Assembly: GCF_002234675.1 (NCBI RefSeq)
Contig: NC_019868.2
Location: forward strand, 20,554,743 to 20,618,742
DNA length: 64,000 bases
Direction: 5' to 3'
Source: Oryzias latipes
Lineage: Eukaryota > Chordata > Actinopteri > Beloniformes > Adrianichthyidae
Shown: one piece after another, positions 53,601-64,000 of the stretch
How the letters are laid out: the number at the start of each line of letters is the position of its first letter
How positions within the stretch are numbered: the first letter of the stretch is position 1
Notes under the pieces: generated by a model
The model's database searches: none
The model's input: only the letters and a program-made list of their open reading frames with translations
What the model was told of the DNA's origin: nothing
Position numbers and translations under genes: made by a program

Positions 53601-54294
53601 GACTGTAATCTTACAGTACTTGCTCATTTTAAAATGTCCAGCAAGCGTTTAGATGTGTTAACGATGTGTAATAACTTTGTAACAATAACCAATCATCACA
53701 GAAGTTCGATAGAAACACTGAGCTTCACCTAGCTTATGCTGTCATAAACAGTCACGTCGAATAGTTAATAACTATTTTACCAATTGATTATTTAAACGCG
53801 TTTGAGATACTGTGGGTCAAACAGCTTTAAAAGAAATTATACATGAAATCTAAGAAATGTCACGGTAAATTATTTAGCCAAGGAGCTGTCAAACTAGCTT
53901 AGCTGGCTAGGCTGGTAAGCTAGCGACTAAGTCAAAAAGCTACATAATTAGCCTGCTGGCCACGGGAGTTAGCTTTAAGTTTTTTTCAGAAAACACAAGG
54001 AGGACATATTTGGTCAAATGTGTAAATAACAGACCGAATGACATTGAACAAAATGTTTAATCATGTGTGTGATATCTGAAAGGGACAATATCTTAAAAAC
54101 CAAAGAGTCAGCTAACTCGCTGGTAGCTTACGAGCTAGCTAACTTGACAAAGTGACGTGACGTCAAACTTTTGGGTACGTGTCTCTTTCAAACAGGTGAA
54201 CTACAAACACAAATTCCTCGCAATAAGATGCAGGTAAATCCCGGGATACTTACGCTTTGTCAACCAACTCCCTTACTTTCCACATGTTCAGCAT
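44609..54294 (-). CDS. clint1: Clathrin interactor 1 (epsinR/enthoprotin)
   Basis: ENTH-domain adaptor of trans-Golgi and endosomal clathrin vesicles; it binds PI(4)P, AP-1, GGAs, clathrin and the SNARE Vti1b. Twelve coding exons: 54254-54294, 51421-51525, 50588-50684, 50302-50410, 49905-50069, 49643-49823, 48863-49079, 48676-48766, 47557-47622, 46797-47098, 44998-45190, 44609-44919. They join in frame to 625 residues, the human length. ENTH domain about residues 1-150: MLNMWKVRELVDKATNVV, DDPWGPSGQMM, LLLLAHLIRNGSERVV, YDLRSLESYHF. A charged linker with DKIGSTINDTI and the conserved FKDEEETVTTK follows. The C-terminal half holds gamma-ear and clathrin-binding type motifs (FADF, GDFGEW, NDLFG, DQFDLLG, FADFGNF) and LPSTWSDPTVNISLD. 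The tail is a Met-Gly-Pro repeat. The exon 3 donor (GTCTGC) is non-consensus. Confidence 0.97.
46395..46755. mobile_element. MITE-like repeat family B, copy 3
   Basis: Lies in clint1 intron 10. Long blocks are shared with 26350-26720. The right end GGAGTGGGTCTTTA mirrors the terminal repeat of copy 2 (36516-36965). Confidence 0.7.
48078..48494. mobile_element. Tigger/pogo-like MITE in clint1 intron 8
   Basis: The left end CACTGCTCCCTCG and the right end, reverse complement CAGTGTTCCCTTG, form imperfect terminal repeats, with TA at the left flank. Sequence such as GACCTGCGATAGGTGAAATC is typical of a MITE family seen in fish. The superfamily assignment is tentative. It contains the palindrome at 48260-48338. 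Confidence 0.6.
48260..48338. repeat. Near-perfect 37-bp palindrome with 5-nt loop
   Basis: Left arm 48260-48296 (begins GTGCCATGTCTCCTGCA), loop TTTAG at 48297-48301, right arm 48302-48338. The arms differ at one base only (T in the left arm against G in the right). That pair becomes a G-U wobble in a plus-strand RNA and an A-C mismatch in the clint1 transcript. Confidence 0.92.
52328..52370. repeat. 12-bp inverted repeat with internal tandem copies
   Basis: TGAATTTGATAC (52328-52339) and GTATCAAATTCA (52359-52370) flank a spacer containing another TTGTATCAAAT unit. It lies in clint1 intron 1. Confidence 0.8.
54158..54165. promoter_or_regulatory. clint1: Perfect CRE palindrome in clint1 intron 1
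   Basis: TGACGTCA, the consensus site for CREB/ATF factors, about 90 bp downstream of exon 1. A near match, CGACGTCA, lies at 54470-54477 upstream of the start codon. Confidence 0.5.
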
Positions 54295-54520
54295 CTTGGC
54301 TCTGTGAAAAGCGGCTTCTGAGCCTCGGTATAACCCTCTACTCCAAACGAACACCGAAACCAAACCTTGAACTCTGGATAGTAAACTACTCCTCACCTCC
54401 CTTTCAAGACAGGAGGCGCAAACGCACCACTCCGTAGATAATCACAGGTCAGAGCGGAACACAACCTTGCGACGTCATCAAAAGTGCATAGAGCAGCGTT
54501 GGCGTTGTAGTTCTCTGCTT
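54295..54520 (-). promoter_or_regulatory. clint1: clint1 promoter and 5' UTR region
   Basis: Sequence just upstream of the clint1 start codon, moderately CpG-containing, with a CRE-like CGACGTCA and GGCGTTGTAGTTCT, which partly resembles a ZNF143 site. The start site is not determinable. Confidence 0.45.
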
Positions 54521-55214
54521 AAATCAAGACACCTTAATGATATTAATCAAATGGGGACTTAACTTAATGGGAGAAACATGTTTTAATATAACTTTTCTCG
54601 GTTTTAGTAACAACAAAATACATTTCAATCCAGGTTTAATTTAAAAAAAAAAAAGTATTTCAGGAGAATCCTAAATGCTTGTGGGGAAAACCAACCACAA
54701 GAAAAAAGCATTATGACATTTAATTTGTTTAGTATACTTAAGTTAAGTAAGTATAGCAAGTATACTACAGACTGGGTACACATGTAGTTTAGGATTTTTT
54801 GTAAACAGTTTAAAGAACTAAACTTCAAGTTTACTACCTCACTTTTGGAATAGAATAAATAGTACACTTAAATGGAGATTTTTTTTTACACAAGTCTTAG
54901 TATGTAAATATTTACAACCTTATGTTGTACATACTTTTAGTAGTAACATTTATGTTTGGTGACCCACCTGTTGCAACTTAGAGGGCACACCTTATTTTAA
55001 CATGTCTCAATAGTTAATCCGTCAGTTTTACTGCCATTTTTGTCCAGGCCTGCTCAGTTAATTATTTTTAAATAAAGCTGTTGCTCCTGCTCTGACACCT
55101 GGCTGTGGCTCCTGTCTCCGGCTCGACTCGTGCCCCTGACTGCCCCCCCAACCACGGCTGGATGAAGCTCTTCTGCTGGACTTTAAATATGTAGTTGTAG
55201 AGTTAGATAAGTTC

Positions 55215-55530
55215 ATTCTTCTCTAAGAGTTCCGGTAAATCGCCTGTCCGTCCTGGGGGAGGATCCCTCCTTCATGTGGGCACCCCTGAGATTTCTTTGT
55301 TTTTTCCGGAATCCGTTTTTTTTAGGAGTTTTTCCTTATCGCGAAAGGGGGGAGTCTAAGGGCAGGGATGCCAGTATAGCTTAGTCAGTTAGTTAGTTCA
55401 TTTTAGTATTTTCCTATTGAACTCTTTGTATCAATGGTCCTTTTGAGTTCATGTTTCACTTGAAGCCCATGGAGACGACTGTTGTTGTGATTCTGGGCTA
55501 AACAAATAGAATTGAATTGAATTAAACTGT
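55215..55530 (+). mobile_element. LINE 3' tail fragment
   Basis: Contains GGAGGATCCCTCC, GGAGTTTTTCCTTATCGC and GACTGTTGTTGTGATTCTGG, then ends in GAATTGAATTGAATT. This is the familiar 3' end of a non-LTR retrotransposon in fish, including its short tandem tail. No coding sequence is present. Confidence 0.65.
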
Positions 55531-55894
55531 TGAGCGCTTCAACATTTTCAATTTTAATTAATTGTTATTTGTTTATTGTTTTCTCTCTGTTTTCTGTGGG
55601 CCTATTTTTGGTTTGTCTTTAATTTATAGAGCAGTTCAAACAGTTTCCACATCTTTTTTTCTTTCTTTATTTTTTTTCCACATTTTTTTTTTTTTTTGCA
55701 TGTCTCACTTATTGAAAAAAACAATTTTCCATTTGAATACGGACTCTTCAGGAGATGGTGGAGTTTGACTAATTTTATTACTTCTTAAGCTCCTCAGCTA
55801 TAACAGTAAACACATTGAACATTATTAATTATTATTATTTGATGATTCAAACCAACAAACACCAATCCTATAGACTGTACAGATAGACTATATT

Positions 55895-57085
55895 AAAATT
55901 CTAAAACCTCTACCAGTCAACTTGATCCACTTCCTACAGCTCTGGTCAAAGCTACTCTTTCCTCCCTGTCTCCTCTCATCAGCAACGTTATTCACTCCTC
56001 CCTCACCACTGGAGGTGTCCCCTCCCCTCTCAAAAAGGCTGCTGTCACACCTATAATCAAAAAATCTGGATACCTCCAACCTCAACAATTTCCACCCCAT
56101 CTCTAATCTTCCATTCATCTCCAAAATTCTTGGAGCAGCACAACTTTAAATGCATCTTTTTCGCAATAACTAATATGAACAATTCCTGTCTGGCTTTCAT
56201 CTCCTCACAGCACAGAAACGGCTCTCCTTAAACTCTCCAACAATCTCCTCCTTCCTGCAGATACTGGTCTACTTTCCATCCTCCTCCTACTCCGTCTGAG
56301 CTCAGCCGTTGACACAATCTCTCATACCATCCTCCTAGATTGACCATCCACTATAGGTGTCTCAGCTGGTTCCACTCATACCTCTCAGGCCCCTTTTAGT
56401 CAATGGAAAACATTTGCTTCCCTCACAGTTCCGGTCAATACAAAAGGCTCTGTCCCGGGGCCCCTGCTTTTTATCATCTATCTTCTACCTCTTGGTCGAA
56501 TCCTCCGTAAGCACAAGATTTACTTTCATTGTTATTCGGATGACACCCAGCTCAATATCTCCACCAAACTTAACTCTTCTCTTTCTCCCATTCCCTCACT
56601 GACTGCCGTCTTTCTAATGATAAAACTGAACTTCTCCGGATAGGCACTAGATCCATCCTAAACAGCATTCAGAACTTCTCCATACCCTTTGAAAACTCCT
56701 CCATTTTCCTTTCTCCTCAGGCTAAGAGTCTGGGTGTCATCTTCGACAGCACCTTCTCCTTCACTTCGCACATCAATAGCATCCCCCGGTCTGCCTATTT
56801 TCACCTTCGCAACATCCGTTGTCTTCGCTCTTCCCTCAGTCCTCATTCCACTACCACTCTGGTGCACAGCCTTGTCACTTCCCGTCTGGATTACTGCAGC
56901 TCCCTTCTATTTGGACTGCCTCAGAAAACTCTATGTAAACTACAATATGTTTAAAAGTGTTTATTTTGTTGTACATCTTACTGCTGTTTTATCGTTTGTT
57001 TTACTGTCACTATTATGTACAGCGACATTGGGTTCCAAGAAAGGTGCAAAATAAAATAGAAGATTAATATTATTGCTATTGCACT
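55895..57085 (+). mobile_element. Truncated, decayed L2-like non-LTR retrotransposon
   Basis: The plus strand carries broken pieces of reverse transcriptase in several frames: SSAVDTISHTILL (canonical FDTVDH-type), GPLLFIIYLLPLG, the catalytic-box relative YSDDTQL (usually YADDTQL), then [16 protein letters not shown] and [14 protein letters not shown]. It ends in a tail with GTACAGCGACATTGGG and AAATAAAAT. Stops and frameshifts make it inactive; the 5' part is absent. Confidence 0.8.
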
Positions 57086-57995
57086 GAATATCTTAATTTC
57101 GAATGTCTAGCCTTTAATGTTATTGACTCAATATTGACTATGCCTGTTTTAAAAAAAAAAAAAGTTACATCTTTCCAAAACCTATTTAAATGTGGGTGTG
57201 GTCCACAACTTATTGGTATCTACTGTATCCATGATCTGTGCGATCATTTCAGGCTATTGTAAATCCTGTTTTTTTTTCTTCCACATTGGTTCTGGCTTCA
57301 AGAGAACTACGGCCTGCAACATAGTCAGCAGGTCAGTACCCTCCTCATCTGGCATTCAGGCATGCTACAGTGACCCAGTGATGTTGTATGACAGCCCAGG
57401 CAGGACACTGGCTGTTTGTGTCAATCCAGATCAATCACTCCCTCTTCTGGACAGACAACGTCATCAACGCAGGGAAAGGTCACGGGGTGTACTCAAGCCA
57501 GGCCTGATGTGATGAGCGGGTAGCTCAGCATAGCAACTCCACACCCTTGACTGTCATATTAAATATACACACGGTCGGTTCAATTTTATGGGATCAATTT
57601 GTGCTCGAAGCCAACAGTTGGAAAGTGAAAAATGACATGTCTGGCAGTGGTCATATTTAGTTACCTTTTTCTTTGTCCTATGGTTTTGTGTTTGTAAAAG
57701 TATTAAGACTCTTTGTTATATTGATTGATACTCCAGAGGGAGCCTGAGATGCCCTGCATGCGACAGGGCTTCTATTCTCTAATGAGACATGTAAATATGG
57801 CCCACTGCTTACACTTCTAGCGAAAAGCAGGAAGAAACAACACAATAGCCAAAATACAACCCATTTGAGGAAAAAACAACAAGAAACAGCACTTAACAGA
57901 CCAGAATGCACTGCACCCAAGGGAGCAACCTCAATTACTGTTACACGTCCGAAAAAGAAGAACTCTCGGAGAAGTGATTGCCTAGATGGAAATGG

Positions 57996-58047
57996 TTGTG
58001 TGTGTGTCTTTGGGTCTGTGTGTGTGTGTTTGTGGATGTGTGTGTTG
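57996..58047. repeat. (TG)n microsatellite
   Basis: Imperfect TG/GT repeat with interruptions. Confidence 0.9.
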
Positions 58048-58681
58048 GGAAAGGATGGATAGAAAGGCACTCAGTAAAAAGATCTTTCAGGAACACTTTG
58101 CCTTGGTGACGTTGAAGTAAGCTGTTGATTGACATGCACTTCTCGACAGAAACCAGAACGATCAACCTATTCACTGCGCATTAGGAATGGCACGGTCCTT
58201 GGGGAGGGGCCTAAGTGGTAAATGATGTTGCTCAAGACACTCTCTGTCAACAACGAGTGTGTTCATGCGAGGGTGTGAGTGCTGAGGATGGCAAAGCATT
58301 CAATCAAAGTTTTGATTGAAAAACCCTAGTGTCCTGAAAGATCAGAATTCTGTATTCTGATGTATGGGATGCATGTGTGTCTAGGGATTATGTCTGTGCG
58401 TTTTGTTGTGAGCATTTTCTTTCATGTATGTGAAAGAAAACAGAAATGGCAAAGAGCTTTATTATAGAAATCTGATCTCAAATGATAACAGTTTAATTGT
58501 TTCCATTTTAAAAGAAACCACATTTCAAAATAAAATAGTCCTCATGAAGTACTTGCAATGCTTTACACTCCTTTTTTTAAATTCAGAAGTTTATGAAATA
58601 GTTTTTAATAGCCCATAAGGTAGACAAATGTGTTAAATGAAGTGAAATTAGTCAGCCAAGCATTGTGTGGCTAGACCAGCG

Positions 58682-58696
58682 GCACTAGGGGGCACT
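58682..58696 (+). promoter_or_regulatory. Candidate CTCF site
   Basis: GCACTAGGGGGCACT is a close match to the CTCF core CCACTAGGGGGCR. It is the best-looking one in the window by eye. Confidence 0.45.
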
Positions 58697-59251
58697 CTGA
58701 CTTCTCTGGTACCAGTGACGGCTGGGTGTCACACTTGGGTGAGGGTGCTCAGTGGTATATGTAGCCCCTGTGTGTGCTTGTCTGAGTTGACACAACTGCT
58801 GTAACTCAAGACTGTGTGTTTACATGCTTGAAAATTACGTGAGAAAAAAATGTGGTCAGAGAAACAAAATGATTTGGAACTGTGCAGAGCAAATCTTGAC
58901 ACTGTTCTCTTTCTACAAACATGTGCTTCCAATTCTAATTGGTTTTTAAATTCTTTTTGCCAGTTTACAATGTCATTACAAAACAATTCTCTTTGTGTTG
59001 CGCATTAGCTATAGCACCCAACTTTGTTATTTTCAGTTGAAAGAGTTTCTGTGAAGTCACTTGCTGGGGCCCAGCTATCCTGCTGTCAGTGCAAGAGTTC
59101 TTTCACTCCTGTTATATTTCAGACTATTATTGTTGGCCTTCTTTCAACCCAAGTAAGATCTTTAGTCCTTTTCCCAAGCGATATAACCCCCACACACATC
59201 ACACAGTATCTGACCCCTGTCTGCATGACACATGACAGGACCACTGTAGTG

Positions 59252-59277
59252 CATGTGTGTGTGTGTATGTGTGTGGG
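59252..59277. repeat. (TG)n microsatellite
   Basis: Short imperfect TG tract; further interrupted TG sequence continues to about 59330. Confidence 0.85.
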
Positions 59278-61328
59278 TCGGCAAGATAGGTTGTTGCTTT
59301 TATGTGCGTGTTTGTGCCATGCGTGTGTGCGATACATTGATAGAGTGTACCCGAGCAGATCTGGCACAGCGAGTATTGAATATGCTAAAGAAACGAGGCC
59401 ACTTGCGACACGTTCAAAGTCACACAGACAACTCGCTAAGATCTCAAGCCACACACACAGATGTTCCTAATGGGACTAAAGTAGCATTCACATTCCTGCG
59501 GATAACCAGTCTGTTTGTGTTTCTCTCTAAAGCAGAGTGGATTGTTGCTTTCTGTTGTAGGAAGAAAATGTAAAGATTTTTTTTTAAAAGGAGGTGGATG
59601 AGGAGGTTACCACCACAGTCCAGACCTCCAAAGCAAGCTGTCAAAACTGCTAAACCCAGCAAACCGCAGCCTTGATTTAAGGATGTTAACAAAAGTAGCA
59701 TGTGTAATTGAACTTAATGCCAATGTGTGTTGTCTTATTTCCCTTAACAAAAGAGTGAGCTTGGAGTAAATAGTGATGGGTTATATTTACGAGCTAGTGA
59801 GTTACAGTAAATCCTGTTGCTTTATACGCTAACCCCATTCACACCCACGGAAACACACACACCCATGCACACACTCAGGTATGCTAAAGTCCATGAGAGC
59901 ATCTGCTCCTTTACAGCCAGATTGAATTAGCAATTACAGAGAGTAAAAACCAGAACAAAACATCTGGAGCTGTAAGCAGCAGAGGTTATAAATCTGAGAG
60001 AGGAGGGGTACGAAAATGAGCCAAAGTGAGATTCTCAAGGACAGTGTCTCTGATTGGCCCATTAACATGCCAGGGGTGTCAAAAAGGACCTCAGGCAATG
60101 GGAGAAATGGGACAGAGCAGAGGGCTTTAGAGGGCACAAAGGACCTAGATGAACAGAAAAGTGGAGCTTTTAGAGGAATTTGCATTGTCAAATACAGAAT
60201 TTTCATAGCTTAGGAGAAATTTGTTGTTTATGTCTTAACCCTTCTCACTTAAAATAACCTCTACGGGCAAAGGGAAAGCTGTGAAACAAACTACAGGGAA
60301 GTTATGACCTTGTTGGTTTGATAGAAAAAGACTAGTTCTGAGTTGTTGTGAGAACTAGGAATCCAAAGCCAAAGACTTTGCCAACTCACAAATAAGCATG
60401 TTTGGATTCTGAAAAAATGCAGGGTGGGTGTTCATGAGTGTTTTTCAAACTATTGTTTCTCAGTTCGTTTATGTCCATATAAATATGAGATTGGAATGCT
60501 GCACTTCCATTACCACATCTGTTTTAGCTATTACTGGCACGATAAATTACATAGGCAATTTGTTTGTGCTGTTGTTAGAGTAATAGAATCAAATTATCTC
60601 ATGTTAGGGAAATGATTATGTGCAAATCGGAACACATCAGGGATTCACAAGGCAATCAGTGAAGTAAGACAGAGCTGAAATGTTGGCATTCTGCACATCC
60701 AGGCCTGCTGACATCACTGGAAAACACTTCTCAAACTTGAAGGAATCTGCAAAAAACTTGGTCCTCGATGTTACCAGTGTTGAAAAAAATCGACATAGTT
60801 CTAATGAAAGTAGAGCTATGAGACTGACACAAACTAAGAACAGTAATAAATGAAGGACAACATCAAACAAGCCATATAATTTTAAAGGCAGAAAACAATG
60901 TTTACTATCTTGCTCTGGTGAAAAAAAAATGGCGTAATTTCTCAAATAGGTCAAGGTTAAAGTGAAAACAAAAGTTAGTTGATTAGCAGTCGATGTGCAA
61001 CATTCCTAATTTGTATGCTAATCTGGCAGATCATCATATCATGTAGGTACTGCCTGCGATTCTGCGTGCACGCACTCATTTAATTATCCAAACAGAATTC
61101 ACAAAAGTCATTGGAAACAAACCAAACCAAAATAAAGTAATTTGCATATATTTAGAAGAGCAGATCAAGTCCCTCGGGGTTGGTTAATATTTCAGAGGCG
61201 TAATAATAATATGCTAAATCATTCACATTTTATCCAGCACCAAAACAAAGTAGCATTGTCGATGTAATTAGGGTGTTTTAGAGTTGAATCACCCTGGCAA
61301 ATGACCATGTTTTTCTGTCTGGGAGACC

Positions 61329-61552
61329 AGTGTGTGTATGTATGTACCAGTAAGTCTTTCTCTCTCCTATAACGGTGTGTTTATGTGTGTGCGCTTGTGT
61401 TGTATTGTCAATGTTCCTCCATGTGCACACAGTCTTAGAAAAGGATTGATTAAAGAGAGAGTGTCTGTCTCAGAGCAGTTAATGAGGTTTAGTCCCATGA
61501 GCTACGAGGTTTGAGTGTGTGTTTGTGCATTCACATGTGTGTTTGTGTGTGA
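61329..61552. repeat. Interrupted TG-rich tracts
   Basis: Three TG clusters (near 61330, 61374-61400 and 61515-61552) separated by unique sequence. Confidence 0.75.
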
Positions 61553-62182
61553 GCATGTAGACCTAGTGGAAGACATTGTTAATTGGCTAAGACTTACTTT
61601 TAGCAGGGGGATAGTCAAGGGTACGGTGGTTGCACATTTCCAGAGCGTCATTTTAGAAACACCATTATACATCTGCATTCTACATTAGGCGTTATTTTTG
61701 AGAAAATGATGAGTCAGTAGTCTGCTGACACATAGAAGTATGATTGTAATTAAACTTTGAGGTTTTTGCAAATTTCTATGTGTTTTGTTTTAAATTTGCA
61801 TGTAAAGCACTTTTGTCTAAATGGAATAGCACAGCTTTACTGTCACCTGAGTATGTCTGAAAATGTGAATGAAATACATTGCATTAGCTCTCTTGGGACA
61901 AACAGAGAAATAACAGAAGGAAACAAGAAATAAGAAAGGGAAAGACGAAAGAGAATGATCCAAAGAGAGGATTACAGAGTGAGCAATGAAGCAGGTTAGG
62001 AAAAGGAAGCAAGATATTCCAGATCCAGTCTAACTTGCTCCGGTCTCAATACAGACCTGTCCATCTGCACAAATATACAGACTTGTATGTTCTTTTGCAG
62101 TGCAACACACAGCTCATCTCAAAACAGCAAGAAGCATTGATGCTTTCATGTGGAGCACAGCCCAAAGTAGAGCAAGATCACA

Positions 62183-62229
62183 ATGTGTGTGTTGTGTGCA
62201 TGAGGGTGTGTGTGTGTGCCTGTGTGTGT
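62183..62229. repeat. (TG)n microsatellite
   Basis: Imperfect TG tract with ATGAGGG and CC interruptions. Confidence 0.85.
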
Positions 62230-63216
62230 AAGAAAGTGTGTAAAACCCAGGCATTTCCCCCCATGGGACCTGCACAAACACGCTTCCCATCTTTCCTTTG
62301 AGTTTCACATTCAAAGGTTTCACTCGTTCAACTGTCAGTCATTCTCACAGCCAATCAAGGGCCCTCATTCTCAGTCTGTTTATAGATCAAGGATGGTTTA
62401 AGCGTATGCATGTGATGTGACTGGAATTTTTACCATGACTAATACTAATACTGTAAATATTCATATATTTTTACACATCACCCATGATGTCAATCAAGAG
62501 CAATACTGCTGTGCTGTACAATAAGCACTACAGAAGTCTGGAACAACGTTAATGATTGCAGGTCCTGGAAACCCATTGTGGGCCCTAGAAGGATTTGCAA
62601 AAGACAGTTTGACCAAAAAAAGGTTTTATTTTAAAAACATTTATGCATCAGAAAGAGAAGATAAATGTTGCCAGACACAAAGACTGTCTGAGATCAGAAC
62701 TGTAAATGTCTGTAAATGGTCAGTTAGTGTGAACGCAAATTTTAAAAGTAACTAATGTAGTCCTAACTATTGTGTGACAATAATTAAAACATACTTTGAA
62801 AATAAAAAAAAAGTGGAAGTGGAATATGGAAATGTAAAATACAAAAACAAACAAACATGATCATCATGCAGATGTGCATCTAGTTTGAAGCAAAACAGCT
62901 ATAGCGACTCAAAAAGATAATGAGATAAGCTAACAGATGGAGCATCAGGTGACAGCAAATGTTGCCAGACCTCACCTCTGAATGCTGTCTTTATGATGAA
63001 ACAATAGTTTCCTGTGGGCCATGCTAATGACTTCTGTGTATAAGCAACAGGGGAAATTAACCCAGGTTGAACTGAACAGCTCTGTTCCAGGCGGAAAATT
63101 GACAAAAGGAGAAGAAGAGGAGGATGAATCGTTCCCACACCTGCTGTGTGTTGATACATGGCCGCCATGTGTCCATACCTGGACTGATGGGAGAGCCTGA
63201 TGAGGAGTTTGAGTCA

Positions 63217-63231
63217 CCAACAGAGGGCAGC
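63217..63231 (+). promoter_or_regulatory. Candidate CTCF site
   Basis: CCAACAGAGGGCAGC agrees with the CTCF core at nearly all positions. Same orientation as the candidate at 58682. Confidence 0.4.
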
Positions 63232-64000
63232 AGAGGGCTTCAGAGTCTGCAAATTATTAACAATGTGGACCAAGACTTTTTGCTTAAGACCTGCAGAGAA
63301 TCAGTCAAATCTATGTATAAATTTAAAACACGCACACAATAGCAACTTTAATCTGATTTTTTAATTAATTTATGGGATTATAGCACATGAGGTGGCTTTT
63401 ACTTAAAATGCTAAAGCCAGTCACTGGTTTTTGTTTGTCAACTTAACTTATTTCAGTGCTCTGAAACAAGGTGGGAGTGATGTTTGAACTGCAGGGCATT
63501 TGTAATGGCAGAGTGAGTGTTCCACAGCACGTCTCAGCGAGAAACAAGCTCGATCTATTCACACTACACGCAGAGCCGTGGCCTCCAGGCTTGAGTTCCT
63601 GCTTCAGTAATGATTTGGTTCCCTTGTGGAATGTAAAACATTGTCTTTCCTCAAATGACGGAGGCACACAGTCTCGCTCCCTCAGACACAAACAAGCATG
63701 CAGCTCAATATGCACAAAATGCATACAGTCGTAAACATAAACAGACAAAATTGTGGACACTGGAGTGCAAGTACACACCGGCTCTTACCGGTAGCTCCAC
63801 GGTCTCAGAGACATTGATCTGGCTCTTCTTTCAGGTTTGCGTGCCTGATCAATCTGTGAGTTTATAGACCACAATGTGTGGCAGCCTGCATTGCTCTTTC
63901 CCTGTTCGTAACTGATCAGAGAAAATCCCACTCTAAGCAAGTGCAATGCACATTCATGCAATTTTAATGACTCTTAAATTAACCATCATATTCTTGCTCC

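Larger units (their letters stand above)
51526..54253. other. clint1: clint1 intron 1
   Basis: 2.7-kb AT-rich intron without a supportable gene. It contains poly(A) and poly(T) tracts, an inverted repeat at 52328-52370 and a perfect CRE near its 5' end. Confidence 0.7.
57090..64000. other. Gene-free region upstream of clint1
   Basis: No coding exon, RNA gene or clear transposon is recognisable in this 6.9-kb stretch. It holds TG/CA microsatellites and unusually complex, less AT-repetitive sequence, notably around 60.95-61.32 kb. In vertebrates the region between CLINT1 and EBF1 is rich in conserved noncoding elements, so this may be the edge of the ebf1 regulatory domain (inference). Open frames such as 57678-58070 (minus) and 59024-59470 (plus) show no domain. 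Confidence 0.5.

Noticed and set aside
57678-58070. 130-codon minus-strand open frame upstream of clint1
   Set aside because: It begins across a TG microsatellite (HTHTDPKTHT-type peptide) and has no recognisable domain.
59024-59470. 148-codon plus-strand open frame
   Set aside because: It spans a TG repeat giving a VCVCMCVG-type peptide; no domain and no splice partners.

Overview
This is nuclear DNA from a teleost fish, probably a percomorph (species not determined). The genes are intron-rich with GT-AG introns. Their protein sequences match vertebrate gpr151, adam19, thg1l, lsm11 and clint1. The gaps and introns carry repeats common in fish: Tc1/mariner, hAT-like and piggyBac-like elements, L2-like LINE pieces and CA/TG microsatellites.

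Layout: 1-2.8 kb holds a possible 3' end of an unseen upstream gene, a truncated MITE and a decayed Tc1 element. 2.88-4.21 kb (+) is single-exon gpr151. 4.6-11.3 kb is a gene-free gap with a strongly GC-rich block (8.3-9.06 kb) and a piggyBac-like MITE. 11.3-28.8 kb (-) is adam19 in 22 coding exons. 31.2-34.75 kb (-) is thg1l in 6 exons. 35.43-38.42 kb (+) is lsm11 in 4 exons, head-to-head with thg1l. 39.4-42.1 kb is a dead Tc1 element carrying two nested transposons, followed by a separate hAT-like element (42.15-42.82 kb). 44.6-54.3 kb (-) is clint1 in 12 coding exons. 55-57.1 kb holds LINE fragments. 57.1-64 kb has no recognisable gene, only microsatellites and possible regulatory sequence.

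The order adam19-thg1l-lsm11-clint1 matches the human 5q33.3 neighbourhood (ADAM19-SOX30-THG1L-LSM11-CLINT1-EBF1), except that no SOX30 homologue is present and thg1l points away from lsm11. The genes share no pathway: an orphan neuronal receptor, a membrane sheddase, a tRNA-His guanylyltransferase, a U7 snRNP subunit and a clathrin adaptor. Exon borders were assigned by hand. Each gene was checked by reading-frame continuity across every splice, and the spliced thg1l and clint1 products (298 and 625 residues) equal the human lengths as I recall them. No convincing new biological system was found. The most unusual features are the nested transposon stack, a near-perfect 37-bp hairpin inside a MITE in clint1, the GC-rich block and a 78-bp lsm11 intron that is open in frame.
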